Source: Limnohabitans sp. Jir72 (GTDB lineage Bacteria; Pseudomonadota; Gammaproteobacteria; Burkholderiales; Burkholderiaceae_C). Taken from it: DNA of 64,000 nt. The notes under the pieces are model-generated. The model did no database searches, was not told the DNA's origin, and saw only the letters and a program-made list of their open reading frames with translations. The stretch is taken from NCBI RefSeq assembly GCF_003063575.1, contig NZ_NESC01000008.1:124001-188000 (forward strand). Reading direction: 5' to 3'. Shown piece after piece: positions 20,242 through 28,912 of the stretch (position 1 is its first letter; each line of letters begins with the position of its first letter). The translations under genes were made by a program, and so were the position numbers.

Positions 20242-20577
20242 ATGCCTGCATCACCTTCTCCGTTTTCATCTGTCAAATTGCCTTCCGGTTTGGTCACCCA
20301 AGCGCGTCAGGCGGCTGCGCCCATGCGCCGGTCGGTGGCCGGGCAGATCGAGTATTGGGCGACTTTGGGCTGCATTGCCGAGGCATCGGGCTTGACGGTC
20401 TCTGAGGCGCGCGAGGCCATCGCGCTCTACGATGTCCGCCAGGGCGCCCCTGCGGATGCCGACCCGCTGGACGCTCTGCAAGCAGACTTTTTGGCCGCAG
20501 AAAGCACCGGCCGTCTGGCGCAGGCCGTGCGCCAGACCGTGCAGACCAACCGCCGTCAGGTGGTGAAGGCCGCCTGA
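20242..20577 (+). CDS. ParD-like antitoxin-family protein
   Basis: A 111-residue protein whose first half fits the ParD-like antitoxin family: SVKLPSGLVTQARQAA is a ribbon-helix-helix opening, followed by RRSVAGQIEYWATLG. The second half is acidic then helical (DPLDALQADFLAAESTGRLAQAV) and could bind a partner. No ParE-type toxin gene follows; instead a rhuM-family gene begins 41 bases downstream. The ATG at 20242 has a strong ribosome site. The family call is fairly secure; the partner is unknown. Confidence 0.75.
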   Translation: MPASPSPFSSVKLPSGLVTQARQAAAPMRRSVAGQIEYWATLGCIAEASGLTVSEAREAIALYDVRQGAPADADPLDALQADFLAAESTGRLAQAVRQTVQTNRRQVVKAA

Positions 20578-20618
20578 ATGCGACCTTCAATAATTGCGCA
20601 TTGCGCTGGGGGCCTTTG

Positions 20619-21611
20619 ATGAGCGAGTTTTTGATTTACCAGACCGAGGGGGGCAAAACCCAAATCTCGGTGGTGCTGGAAAACGAAACCCTTTGGTTGT
20701 CGCAAAAGCAGCTGACCGAGCTGTTTGGCAAGGCCAAGGGCACGATCAGCGAGCACATCAAACACATCTTTGAGGATGGGGAGCTGACACCCGTCGCAAC
20801 TGTTCGGTTATTCCGAACAGTTCAAACCGAAGGCCGCCGCACAGTGGAGCGCGAGGTAGAGCACTACAACCTCGACATGGTGCTGGCCCTGGGCTACCGG
20901 GTGCGCAGCCAAGCGGGTGTGCGGTTCAGGCAGTGGGCCAGTGCTCAGCTCAAAGAGTTCATCGTCAAGGGCTTTTTGCTGGACGATGAGCGCCTGAAAA
21001 ACCCCGGCCAAGGGCGCGATTATTTCGACGAGCTGACCCGCCGCCTGCAAGACATTCGCACCAGCGAGCGCCGGTTTTACCAAAAGATCACCGACATTTA
21101 CGCCACCAGCGTGGACTATGACGTCAGCGCCGAGCTGACACAGGACTTTTTTGCGACGGTGCAAAACAAGGTGCATTTCGCCATTCATGGCTACACGGCT
21201 GCAGAGCTGGTCATGCTGCGGGCCGACAGCGCCAAGCCCCACATGGGCATGACCAATTGGCCGAGCGAGCGCATTCGCAAAAGCGATGTGGCGGTGGCCA
21301 AAAACTACCTGAACGAAGACGAGTTGCGTGCCTTGAACAACTTGGCCGAGCAATACCTGGTGTTTGCCGAGGGCCAGGCGGCCCGCCGCGTGGCCATGAC
21401 CATGCAAGCTTGGATTGACAAGCTCGAAGGCTTTTTGACCTTGAACGACCGCGAAATTTTGCAAAGCGCAGGGCAGGTGTCGGCTGAGTTGGCCAAACAA
21501 CACGCCGAGGGCGAGTTTGCCAAGTACCGCGTGCTGGAAGATGCACGCTTTGAGTCTGACTTTGACCGCATGGTTCAGTCCTTGCCTGCGCCCAAAGATC
21601 AAAAAGCATGA
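20619..21611 (+). CDS. RhuM-family protein
   Basis: A 330-residue protein of the RhuM family, first named from a Salmonella pathogenicity island gene. The N-terminal part (QTEGGKTQISVVLENETLWL, then SQKQLTELFGKAKGTISEHI) resembles a phage-type DNA-binding domain with a helix-turn-helix. The family core follows in EVEHYNLDMVLALGYRVRSQ, FRQWASAQLKEFIVKGF and DERLKNP. The C-terminal part is mainly helical. The biochemical role is not known; homologues are often in mobile or defence-related regions. Here it follows a ParD-like antitoxin gene. Confidence 0.85.
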   Translation: MSEFLIYQTEGGKTQISVVLENETLWLSQKQLTELFGKAKGTISEHIKHIFEDGELTPVATVRLFRTVQTEGRRTVEREVEHYNLDMVLALGYRVRSQAGVRFRQWASAQLKEFIVKGFLLDDERLKNPGQGRDYFDELTRRLQDIRTSERRFYQKITDIYATSVDYDVSAELTQDFFATVQNKVHFAIHGYTAAELVMLRADSAKPHMGMTNWPSERIRKSDVAVAKNYLNEDELRALNNLAEQYLVFAEGQAARRVAMTMQAWIDKLEGFLTLNDREILQSAGQVSAELAKQHAEGEFAKYRVLEDARFESDFDRMVQSLPAPKDQKA

Positions 21612-21651
21612 ACTTTTGGTGCGTTGCCGTTTTTTGATGGCATGACCCATT

Positions 21652-22461
21652 TCAGAAGTTGTTTGTCGCCACCACACACCGCACCCCCAAATCCTCCATC
21701 AAGCGCTGCTGCGCAGGCGCGGGGGCGATGTCGGTGAACAGGGTGTGCACCACCTTCAGGGGGGCCATCTCGATCATGGCGGGGCGGTCGAATTTGCTGT
21801 GGTCGGCCACCAGCCAGACTTGGCGCGATTGCGCGACGATGGCGCGGGCGACCATGACTTCTCGCATGTCGTAGTCGCGCAGGGTGCCGTCGGCGTCGAT
21901 GCCGCTGATGCCGATCAGGCCAATGTCGACCTTGAACTGGCGGATGAAGTTCAGCGCCGCTTCGCCCACCACGCCCAAGTCTTCGGATCGCACGGTGCCC
22001 CCGGCCACGACCACTTCGCAGTGCGGGTTGGCCGCCAAGATGCGGGCCACGTGCAGGTTGTTGGTCACCACGCGCAGGTCGCGGTGCTGCAACAGCTCGC
22101 TGGCCACGGCTTCCACGGTGGTGCCGATGTTCATGAACAGGCTGGCCCCGTGCGGGATGGCGGCGGCCACTTGCCGGGCAATGTCTTGCTTGGCTTGTGA
22201 CTGGGTGCGCTGGCGTTCGGTGTACGTCGTGTTGCGGGTGGACGAATCGACCGCCCGCACGCCGCCATGAAAGCGTTCAAGCCCTGCTGCTTCGGTCAGC
22301 CGCTGGATGTCGCGGCGGGCGGTTTGCAAGGTGATGCCGAACTCCTCGGCCAGCTCTTCGGTCTTGACGCTGCCTTGTTCGCGAACGGATTGCAGGATGG
22401 CGATTTGTCGGGGATTGAGGGCCATGGCTTGTGCGTGTGGAGTTGGACTAGGGGTCTTCAC
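21652..22461 (-). CDS. DeoR/GlpR-family transcriptional repressor
   Basis: A 269-residue regulator. The N-terminal helix-turn-helix (RQIAILQSVREQGSVKTEEL, then AEEFGITLQTARRDIQRL) is followed by the DeoR sugar-phosphate sensor domain with GASLFMNIGTTVEAVASEL, VVAGGTVRSEDLGVVG and VDIGLIGISGIDADGTLRDYD. GlpR-type members sense glycerol-3-phosphate. It is divergent from glpD with an imperfect palindrome in between, so it likely represses glpD and the sugar transport genes behind it. A start at 22425 (MALNPRQ) is also possible. Confidence 0.9.
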   Translation of the reverse strand: MKTPSPTPHAQAMALNPRQIAILQSVREQGSVKTEELAEEFGITLQTARRDIQRLTEAAGLERFHGGVRAVDSSTRNTTYTERQRTQSQAKQDIARQVAAAIPHGASLFMNIGTTVEAVASELLQHRDLRVVTNNLHVARILAANPHCEVVVAGGTVRSEDLGVVGEAALNFIRQFKVDIGLIGISGIDADGTLRDYDMREVMVARAIVAQSRQVWLVADHSKFDRPAMIEMAPLKVVHTLFTDIAPAPAQQRLMEDLGVRCVVATNNF

Positions 22462-22512
22462 TAGGCGCTCAAGAATAGCGGAATTTGCCCACTTGACGTC
22501 TATACAATCAAA

Positions 22513-22546
22513 AACGAATCAAATAATTCATCATTTGTTGATCGTT
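22513..22546. promoter_or_regulatory. Putative GlpR/DeoR operator
   Basis: Imperfect inverted repeat AACGAATCAAAT (22513-22524) / ATTTGTTGATCGTT (22533-22546) in the AT-rich 97-base gap between the divergent deoR-type and glpD genes. Location and symmetry suggest the repressor's binding site; no direct evidence. Confidence 0.45.
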
Positions 22547-22558
22547 TAAGGTGTTGTT

Positions 22559-24139
22559 TTGAAAATTCACGGCTCAAGTGGACCCTGCAAAGAAACCGTT
22601 TGGGACCTGTTGGTCATCGGCGGTGGCGCCACGGGCTTGGGCGTGGCGGTGCAAGCCGCGCTGGAAGGCCGCCGTGTGGCGCTGGTGGAAGCGCGTGACT
22701 TTGCCTCTGGTACCTCTTCCCGGTCCACCAAACTGCTGCATGGCGGCGTGCGTTATTTGGCGCAGGGCCGCCTGCGTTTGGTGCAAGAGGCTTTGCGCGA
22801 ACGGGCCACGGTCTTGGGGCTGGCACCGCATCTGGCGCAGCCTTTGCCCTTTGTGGTGCCGGGTACTGGCTGGCTGTCTTGGGCATGGACGGGGCTGGGG
22901 CTCAAGGCTTACCAATGGTTGTCTGGCCGCTTGAGTCTGGGTGCCACCAAGGCGCTGTCACAGCAAGCGCTGGGGCGCAGTTTGCCGGGTTTGCCGCGCA
23001 TGGTGGCCGGTGCGGTGGCTGGCATGCGCTATTGGGACGGGCAATTTGAAGACGCCCGGCTGGCCCTGGCCTTGGCCAAAACGGCCAGGCGGGCAGGGGC
23101 CAGCGTGCACAACCACATGCGGGTCGCGGCTTTGGCGCCTTCTGCCCAAGGCTGGCAAGTCAGCTTGTTCAACGAGCGCGATGGCCAGACATCGACCGTG
23201 CAAGCCCGTTGCGTGGTCAACGCCACCGGGGTTTGGGTCGATGCTTTGAGGCAAATGGTGTTGCAGCCCTGGGCTGGCGAAGTGCCGGTCAAAGCGCTGG
23301 TCAAGCCCAGCCAGGGAGTGCACCTGGTGGTGGCGCGCGAGCGTTTGCCCATTGAGGAGGCGGTTTTGATTCCCCGCACCGCCGATGGCCGCGTGTTGTT
23401 TGCGGTGCCTTGGTTGGGCGCCACCTTGATTGGCACCACCGACACGCCGCGCAGCGATGCACCGCTGGAGCCCTTGCCGCTGCAAGAAGAGCTGGACTTT
23501 TTGTTCCGCGAGACCCGCCAAGCTTTGGGGGTGGACTTGACGCGGGCCGATGTGCGCAGCGTTTGGGTGGGGCTTCGCCCCTTGGTGAAGAGCGCCAGCA
23601 GCGCCCAGGGCGGCACCACCAGCCAGATGTCGCGGGAACACCTGATCCTCCGGGAAGCGCCGGGGCTGTTCACCGTGACCGGAGGCAAATGGACCACCTA
23701 CCGCAGCATGGCCGCACAGGTCATGCAGGCCCTGGTGAGCCACGGCGATTTGCCTCGCGCAGCGCAGGGCTCGGCCCAGACGGCGCATCACCAGCTGGTG
23801 GGCGCACCTGCTGCGGGGCAAGCCGTGCATGCGATCAGCGAAGCGCCGGGCTTGCATTTGTGGGGCAGCGAAGCCGCTTTGGTGCTCGCTTTACCGGGTG
23901 CCGATCGCGATCTGGGCATGGGCCTGACCGAGGCGATGGTGCGTTTTGCAGCGCGCAGCGAGTGGGCCTTGACGGTTGAGGATATGCTTGCGCGTCGCTG
24001 GCGTGCGCTGTTCTTGGATGCGCGGCAAGCGGCCCAGATGGCGCCAGCGGTGGCGGCCTTGCTGCAAGAAGAAACCGGGCTTGACCCCCAGCTGAAAGCA
24101 TTTTTGGATTTGTGCCAGCAATACACGCTGGCCGATTGA
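22559..24139 (+). CDS. glpD: Aerobic glycerol-3-phosphate dehydrogenase
   Basis: GlpD is a membrane-associated FAD enzyme that oxidises sn-glycerol-3-phosphate to dihydroxyacetone phosphate and passes electrons to quinone. The 526-residue protein has the FAD-binding GGGATGLGVAVQ loop (21-32), the ASGTSSRSTKLLHGGVRYL motif of the family and a C-terminal helical domain. The start is a TTG at 22559 with AAGG upstream. It faces a GlpR-like repressor and is followed 42 bases later by an oxidoreductase and sugar transporter genes. No glycerol kinase is in the window. Confidence 0.93.
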   Translation: MKIHGSSGPCKETVWDLLVIGGGATGLGVAVQAALEGRRVALVEARDFASGTSSRSTKLLHGGVRYLAQGRLRLVQEALRERATVLGLAPHLAQPLPFVVPGTGWLSWAWTGLGLKAYQWLSGRLSLGATKALSQQALGRSLPGLPRMVAGAVAGMRYWDGQFEDARLALALAKTARRAGASVHNHMRVAALAPSAQGWQVSLFNERDGQTSTVQARCVVNATGVWVDALRQMVLQPWAGEVPVKALVKPSQGVHLVVARERLPIEEAVLIPRTADGRVLFAVPWLGATLIGTTDTPRSDAPLEPLPLQEELDFLFRETRQALGVDLTRADVRSVWVGLRPLVKSASSAQGGTTSQMSREHLILREAPGLFTVTGGKWTTYRSMAAQVMQALVSHGDLPRAAQGSAQTAHHQLVGAPAAGQAVHAISEAPGLHLWGSEAALVLALPGADRDLGMGLTEAMVRFAARSEWALTVEDMLARRWRALFLDARQAAQMAPAVAALLQEETGLDPQLKAFLDLCQQYTLAD

Positions 24140-24181
24140 ATTTTTAAACTTTGAACCGATCAGACAACAGGTTTTGAACAC

Positions 24182-25333
24182 ATGACAAAGGCAAGCATCA
24201 GCACCACGCGTTACGGCATCATCGGCTGCGGGATGATGGGACAAGAACATTTGCGCAACATCGCCTTGCTGCCCGGCGCGCAGGTGACCCGCATTTTTGA
24301 GCCCGATGCCCACATGCTGGCCAGCAGCCTGGCGATGGCCCCCGGCGCCCAAAGTGCCGCCAGCTTGGCCGAGGTGGTCATGGCCCAAGATGTGGACTGC
24401 CTCTTGATCGCAAGCCCCAACTTTTGCCATGCCGAGCAGTTGCGCGAGATTGCCCGCCTGCGCCCGCTGCCGGTGCTGCTGGAAAAGCCCGCCTGCACCA
24501 GCCTGGACGATGTGCGCAGCCTGGCGGCCTTGCAGGCCAGCTACCCCGCACCGATCTGGGTGGCCATGGAATACCGTTACATGCCCCCCGTGACCGCCTT
24601 GGCAGGCGAGGTGCATGGCCAGCACAACACCGGCCCGGTCAAGATGATCACCATCCGGGAGCACCGCTTTCCGTTTTTGGTCAAGGTGGGCGACTGGAAC
24701 CGTTTCAACCGCTACACCGGGGGCACCTTGGTCGAAAAGTGCTGCCACTTCTTTGACCTGATGCGCCACCTGACCCAAAGCGAGCCGGTGCGCGTTTACG
24801 CTTCTGCCGGGGTGGACCACAACCACCTCGATGAAACCTACCTCGATGGCACGCCAGACATCCTGGACAACGCCTATGTGATCGTCGATTTCGCATCCGG
24901 TCAGAGGGCCATGCTGGAGCTGTGCATGTTTGCCGAGGGGGCGCGGTATCAGGAAGAAATATCGGTGGTAGGCCCGCTGGGCAAAGCCGAATGCTTTGTG
25001 CCCGGCCCCGGCCGCTTTTGGCCCGAGCACCTGGGCGATGCGCCCGTGCCCAAGCTGGTCATCAGCCCCCGCGAGCCCAAAGGCCCACGCGAGCTGGACG
25101 TACCGGTTGACCCACAGGCCTTGGCCGCTGGCGACCACAACGGGTCGACCCTTTACCAGCACCAAAAGTTCAACGCCGTGGTGCGTGGGCAGGGGGCGGT
25201 CGAGGTCGGCTTGCGCGATGGCCTGTCGGCCGTGATCATGGGCCTGGCGGCGCAAGAATCCGCACGCACGGGCCAAGCCGTGGATCTGACCCAGGGCGAT
25301 TTTTCATTGCCGGGCTTGCTCGGCCCTGTTTGA
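24182..25333 (+). CDS. Gfo/Idh/MocA-family sugar oxidoreductase
   Basis: A 383-residue NAD(P)-dependent dehydrogenase. The Rossmann motif GIIGCGMMGQEH has the nucleotide loop Gly15-Gly17-Gly20, and the conserved EKP is at 101-103 (LLEKPACTS). Members oxidise or epimerise sugars and inositols; the substrate here is unknown. The gene lies between glpD and a sugar ABC importer, so a role in processing the imported sugar is plausible. A candidate active-site region is GDWNRFNRYTGGTLVEKCCH, where family members often use a Lys and a His. Confidence 0.88.
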   Translation: MTKASISTTRYGIIGCGMMGQEHLRNIALLPGAQVTRIFEPDAHMLASSLAMAPGAQSAASLAEVVMAQDVDCLLIASPNFCHAEQLREIARLRPLPVLLEKPACTSLDDVRSLAALQASYPAPIWVAMEYRYMPPVTALAGEVHGQHNTGPVKMITIREHRFPFLVKVGDWNRFNRYTGGTLVEKCCHFFDLMRHLTQSEPVRVYASAGVDHNHLDETYLDGTPDILDNAYVIVDFASGQRAMLELCMFAEGARYQEEISVVGPLGKAECFVPGPGRFWPEHLGDAPVPKLVISPREPKGPRELDVPVDPQALAAGDHNGSTLYQHQKFNAVVRGQGAVEVGLRDGLSAVIMGLAAQESARTGQAVDLTQGDFSLPGLLGPV

Positions 25334-25368
25334 TTTCAAGCTTTTTCACACCACCTAGAGGAGACACC

Positions 25369-26646
25369 ATGAAAGCAGTTCGAATTCTTCCCGTCGCTTT
25401 GGCTTTGGGCTCGGCCCTGACGCTGGGCCACAACTTGGCTCAGGCCGGCGAAATCCGTGTCATGTGCTACCAGGATGGCAGCGAGTGCGATGTCACGGCC
25501 GATTTGGCCAAGCGCTTCGAGGCGCAAAACCCCGGCACCAAGGTCATCGTCGACACCGTGCCTTACAAAACCATCGTCGAGCAGCTGCCCGTGCAACTGG
25601 CCGCAGGGCAGGGCCCTGACATCGCCCGCGTGACCGACTTGGGCGGCTTGTCCAAGTACTACATGGACATCTCGGCCCACATCAAGGACCGCAAATACTG
25701 GGACGCCAACTTTGGCAGCACAGCGCCTTGGCTGCGCCCCACACCGGCCGACAAGGGCATCCATGGCTTCATGTCGCAGCTGACCATGACCGGCCCTTAC
25801 GTGAACAAGACCTTGTTTGAACAAGCCAAAGTTCCGATGCCCGGTGCCAAAGCCTCGTGGGACGAGTGGATGGACGCCGCACGCAAAGTGGCCAAAGCCA
25901 CCCAGACCAAGGCCGCTGTGGCCTGGGACCGTTCGGGTCACCGCTTTGCTGGCCCCGCCATCAGCTATGGCGCCAAGATTTTCGATGCGCAGGGCAACCC
26001 CGTGATCGACGACGGTTACAAGACCGCCGTGAACAAGTTTGTCGCCTGGCACAAGGACGGCAGCATGTTGCGCGAAGTCTGGGCGGGCTCGGGCGGCTCC
26101 ACCTATGCCGACTCCATCGGTGAGTTCATCAACGGCAACGTGGTCATGGTCTTGTCGGGCAGCTGGCAGATCAACCGCTTGCAAAAAGATGTGGGCAACA
26201 AGTTCGACTGGGTGGCTGTGCCCAACCCCTGCGGTCCTGCTGCTTGCACGGGCATCCCCGGTGGCGCGGCATGGGCTGCTTTGAAAACCAGCAAGTCACC
26301 CAAAGAAGTGGGCGCATTCCTGGACTTCATGGCTTCAGAAGCAGCCTACGGTGAGTTCAGCGCCCGCACCAACAACATCCCTGCGCACGCCGGTCTGGCC
26401 AAAAAGGGTGTGAACTACGCCAGCGCGCAACCGGGTGCCAAAGCGGCCTTGGGTGTGTTCGGCAGCGGTGTGGCCAATTTGTCGCCCGTGGCTTATCAGT
26501 TCCAGGGCTACAAGTTCAACCGCGCCATCATGCTGCCCACCGTGGCGCGTGTGACCCAGGTCATTGTGGGCGAGATGGGCGCGGACGAAGCCATTGGCAA
26601 GATCAACGCCGACATGCAAGACGCTTTGAAGCAGGCGCAAAAGTAA
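25369..26646 (+). CDS. Sugar ABC transporter substrate-binding protein (importer 1)
   Basis: A 425-residue periplasmic binding protein of the sugar (family 1) type, with a cleavable signal ending near NLAQAGE. The ATG at 25369 has an AGAGGAG site. The mature part shows typical features: DLAKRFEAQNPGTKVIVDTV, VQLAAGQGPDIARV and WDEWMDAARKVAKATQTK. Two Cys pairs (MCYQDGSEC and CGPAAC) may form disulfides. It is the first gene of importer 1. The substrate cannot be named; an alpha-glycoside fits the neighbouring GH31. Confidence 0.9.
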   Translation: MKAVRILPVALALGSALTLGHNLAQAGEIRVMCYQDGSECDVTADLAKRFEAQNPGTKVIVDTVPYKTIVEQLPVQLAAGQGPDIARVTDLGGLSKYYMDISAHIKDRKYWDANFGSTAPWLRPTPADKGIHGFMSQLTMTGPYVNKTLFEQAKVPMPGAKASWDEWMDAARKVAKATQTKAAVAWDRSGHRFAGPAISYGAKIFDAQGNPVIDDGYKTAVNKFVAWHKDGSMLREVWAGSGGSTYADSIGEFINGNVVMVLSGSWQINRLQKDVGNKFDWVAVPNPCGPAACTGIPGGAAWAALKTSKSPKEVGAFLDFMASEAAYGEFSARTNNIPAHAGLAKKGVNYASAQPGAKAALGVFGSGVANLSPVAYQFQGYKFNRAIMLPTVARVTQVIVGEMGADEAIGKINADMQDALKQAQK

Positions 26647-26705
26647 GCATTGGGCTCAGGCCATGACGTGACGGGGTCGCGTCATTGGCCGATCCCGCGA
26701 GTCCG

Positions 26706-26775
26706 CTGGATGGCCGCGTCGCAAGCGCCTCGCCATGACTGATGTCGCCATTGCGAGCGAAGCGCGGCAATCCAG
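26706..26775. repeat. Dispersed inverted repeat between binding-protein and permease genes
   Basis: Two inverted, diverged arms: 26706-26739 (CTGGATGGCCGCG...GCCATGAC) and 26744-26775 (GTCGCCATTGCGAGCGAAGC...AATCCAG). The ATTGCGAGCGAAGCGCGGCAAT core is a widespread bacterial intergenic repeat motif. It lies in a 203-base gap otherwise lacking features. The arms could fold into a long hairpin in the operon mRNA. Confidence 0.65.
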
Positions 26776-26849
26776 AACAAGCGCCCAAGCTCTCCGCAAT
26801 GAGACCAGCAGATCGCCGGTGTTCTGCGGTTTTTACCTCAAAGGTTTTT

Positions 26850-27827
26850 GTGCAATTTTTGTCGTTTTTCTTTAATTTGCTGGAGCCGGTGTTCAAGCTG
26901 GGCCAGCGCTGGCTGGGCACGTCGCGGCTGGGCTGGCTGTTTGTCGGGCCCAACCTGATCGTGTTTGGCCTGTTCACCTTTTTGCCAATCCTGATCAACT
27001 TGGTCTATGCCACCACGGGCGGGGTGAACCTCATGCCTGCGCAGCGGCCTTACACGGGCGCAGAAAATTTCCAAATCCTGTTCGAGTGCCGCGACTACCT
27101 CGACTTGTCATCGTGCCGCAAAGACGTGTTCTGGCGTGCCATGTTCAACACCCTCAAGTTCAGCGTCTTGCAAGTGGGCTTGATGGTGCTGTTTTCGCTG
27201 GTGACGGCGCTGGTGCTCAACCGCAAGATCATTGGCCGAGGTTTCTGGCGCGGTGTTTACTTTTACCCGGTGCTGTTGTCGCCGGTGGTGGTGGCACTCA
27301 TCTGGAAGTGGTTGCTGCAAAGCCAAGGCGTTTTCAACGCCGGTCTGGTGGCGCTGGACATGCCCCCGGTCGAATGGCTCACCGAAGGCGGTTGGGCCTT
27401 TTTCTGGACGGTGTTCGTGTCCATCTGGGCCCACATGGGCTTTTACACCCTGATCTTGTTGGCGGGTTTGCAGGCCATTCCGGGCGATTTGTACGAAGCG
27501 GCTCAAATGGACCGGGCCAGCCCCATGCGCACGCTCACGCGCATCACCTTGCCGCTGCTCATGCCCAATTTGATTGTGGTGCTGGTGCTGGCGGCCATTC
27601 GGGCGGTGCAGGTGTTTGACGAAGTCTTTGTGCTCACGGGTGGTGGCCCCGGATCGGCCACCACCTTCATCGTGCAGTTCATCTACCAGACTGGTTTTGC
27701 CGAGCAGATCCATTTGTATGGTCTGGCGGCTGCGGCGTCTTTGTCGTTGGCGGTCTTTTTGATCTTGCTGACCTTGGCGCAGCTGCGCTTGACCCGTGCC
27801 AGCCAGGCTGGCCAGAAGGTGAAATGA
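26850..27827 (+). CDS. Sugar ABC transporter permease (importer 1, MalF-type)
   Basis: A membrane permease of about 325 residues with six or more hydrophobic segments. The cytoplasmic EAA loop is EAAQMDRASPMRTLTRITLP, which docks on the ATPase. The start is uncertain: the frame is open upstream to 26742, but that part is coded by a dispersed repeat. The GTG at 26850, preceded by AAAGG, gives the most family-like N-terminus (QFLSFFFNLLEPVF). It overlaps nothing and is two bases from the next permease gene. Confidence 0.87.
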   Translation: MQFLSFFFNLLEPVFKLGQRWLGTSRLGWLFVGPNLIVFGLFTFLPILINLVYATTGGVNLMPAQRPYTGAENFQILFECRDYLDLSSCRKDVFWRAMFNTLKFSVLQVGLMVLFSLVTALVLNRKIIGRGFWRGVYFYPVLLSPVVVALIWKWLLQSQGVFNAGLVALDMPPVEWLTEGGWAFFWTVFVSIWAHMGFYTLILLAGLQAIPGDLYEAAQMDRASPMRTLTRITLPLLMPNLIVVLVLAAIRAVQVFDEVFVLTGGGPGSATTFIVQFIYQTGFAEQIHLYGLAAAASLSLAVFLILLTLAQLRLTRASQAGQKVK

Positions 27828-27828
27828 G

Positions 27829-28878
27829 ATGAAGTCCCTTCGTTTTCTCTGGCTCACCCGTGGCCGTCAAAAGCTGCATTGGACCGATGTGCTCAGCTAC
27901 GCTTATTTGCTGGTCGGTCTGTTTGTGATGTTTGCGCCGGTGCTCTGGCTGGTGATGTCTTCTTTCAAGACCGAATCGGCCATTGGCCAGTTTCCGCCCA
28001 CCTTTTTGCCCTACAGCCAAAAGGCCGTGGTGGTGCCGGGGCACGACAAACCTTTGCCCTTGTTCAAGGTGGCAGGCGAGGGTGGTCAGGTGCGCGAGCT
28101 GGCCCAGGTCAGCCGCATCGGCATCATGGCGACCATGGTCAATCCGGCTCAACCCAGTGAGACGGTTCAGGTCAACATCCGCGAGCGGGTGCCGGTCAAT
28201 GAACTGAAGCTCTCCACCAGCAACTACACCGATCTGTTTGGCAAGTTCACCTTTGGTGTTTATCTGTGGAACAGCGTTTTCATCACGGTGGTGGCCACGC
28301 TGCTGACCTTGTTGTTCAACTCCATGGCGGCTTTTGCCTTGTCCAAATACCAGTTCAAGGGGCAAAAGGCGGTGTTTCTTTTGATCATTGCCACCTTGAT
28401 GATCCCGCCCACCATCATCTTGGTGCCGGTGTTTCTGGTCATCAACTCGGTGGGCTTGCTCAACAGCCTGTGGGGCGTGATCTTGCCTGCGGTGGCCACG
28501 CCCACTGGGGTGTTTTTGCTGCGCCAATACATGCTGACCATTCCGGACGAGTTGATCGAAGCGGCCCGCATGGACCACGCCAGCGAATGGCGGATTTACT
28601 GGCGCATCGTCTTGCCTTTGTCGGCCCCGGCGCTGGCGGTGCTGGCCATTTTCTCGGTCATGTGGCGTTGGAATGACTTTTTACTTCCGCTGATTGTGCT
28701 GTCCAAGAGCGAATTTTTCACTTTGCAGCTGGCCCTCAACTCCTTCCAGGGCGAGCTCAACACACAGTGGCACTACCTGCTGGCCATGACGGTGATCACG
28801 CTGATCCCGGTCACGCTGGTGTTTGCCTTCTTGCAACGCTACATCACCACCGGCATTGCCAGTGCGGGTGTCAAGTGA
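27829..28878 (+). CDS. Sugar ABC transporter permease (importer 1, MalG-type with periplasmic insert)
   Basis: A 349-residue permease, longer than the usual 275-300. After the first membrane helix there is an insert of about 70-80 residues (roughly 50-125, including [20 protein letters not shown] and [18 protein letters not shown]) that should face the periplasm. Then come the remaining helices and the EAA loop [20 protein letters not shown]. Some MalG/AglG-type permeases of oligosaccharide importers carry a comparable insert. Its ATG is two bases after the upstream stop (TGAGATG), indicating coupled translation. Confidence 0.9.
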   Translation: MKSLRFLWLTRGRQKLHWTDVLSYAYLLVGLFVMFAPVLWLVMSSFKTESAIGQFPPTFLPYSQKAVVVPGHDKPLPLFKVAGEGGQVRELAQVSRIGIMATMVNPAQPSETVQVNIRERVPVNELKLSTSNYTDLFGKFTFGVYLWNSVFITVVATLLTLLFNSMAAFALSKYQFKGQKAVFLLIIATLMIPPTIILVPVFLVINSVGLLNSLWGVILPAVATPTGVFLLRQYMLTIPDELIEAARMDHASEWRIYWRIVLPLSAPALAVLAIFSVMWRWNDFLLPLIVLSKSEFFTLQLALNSFQGELNTQWHYLLAMTVITLIPVTLVFAFLQRYITTGIASAGVK

Positions 28879-28912
28879 TCGTGTCCATTTTTATCCATTG
28901 AATCGAAGCACC

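Noticed and set aside
20097..20297. Minus-strand frame with a CKTCNGQG stretch
   Set aside because: The CxxCxGxG-like motif is suggestive, but the frame crosses the ParD-like start, is short and has no clear ribosome site. Possibly a decayed remnant; not supported.
20067..20405. A 112-codon plus-strand frame after the ParE-type gene
   Set aside because: It runs into the ParD-like gene in another frame and contains no family-like sequence; the region is better explained as promoter and leader.
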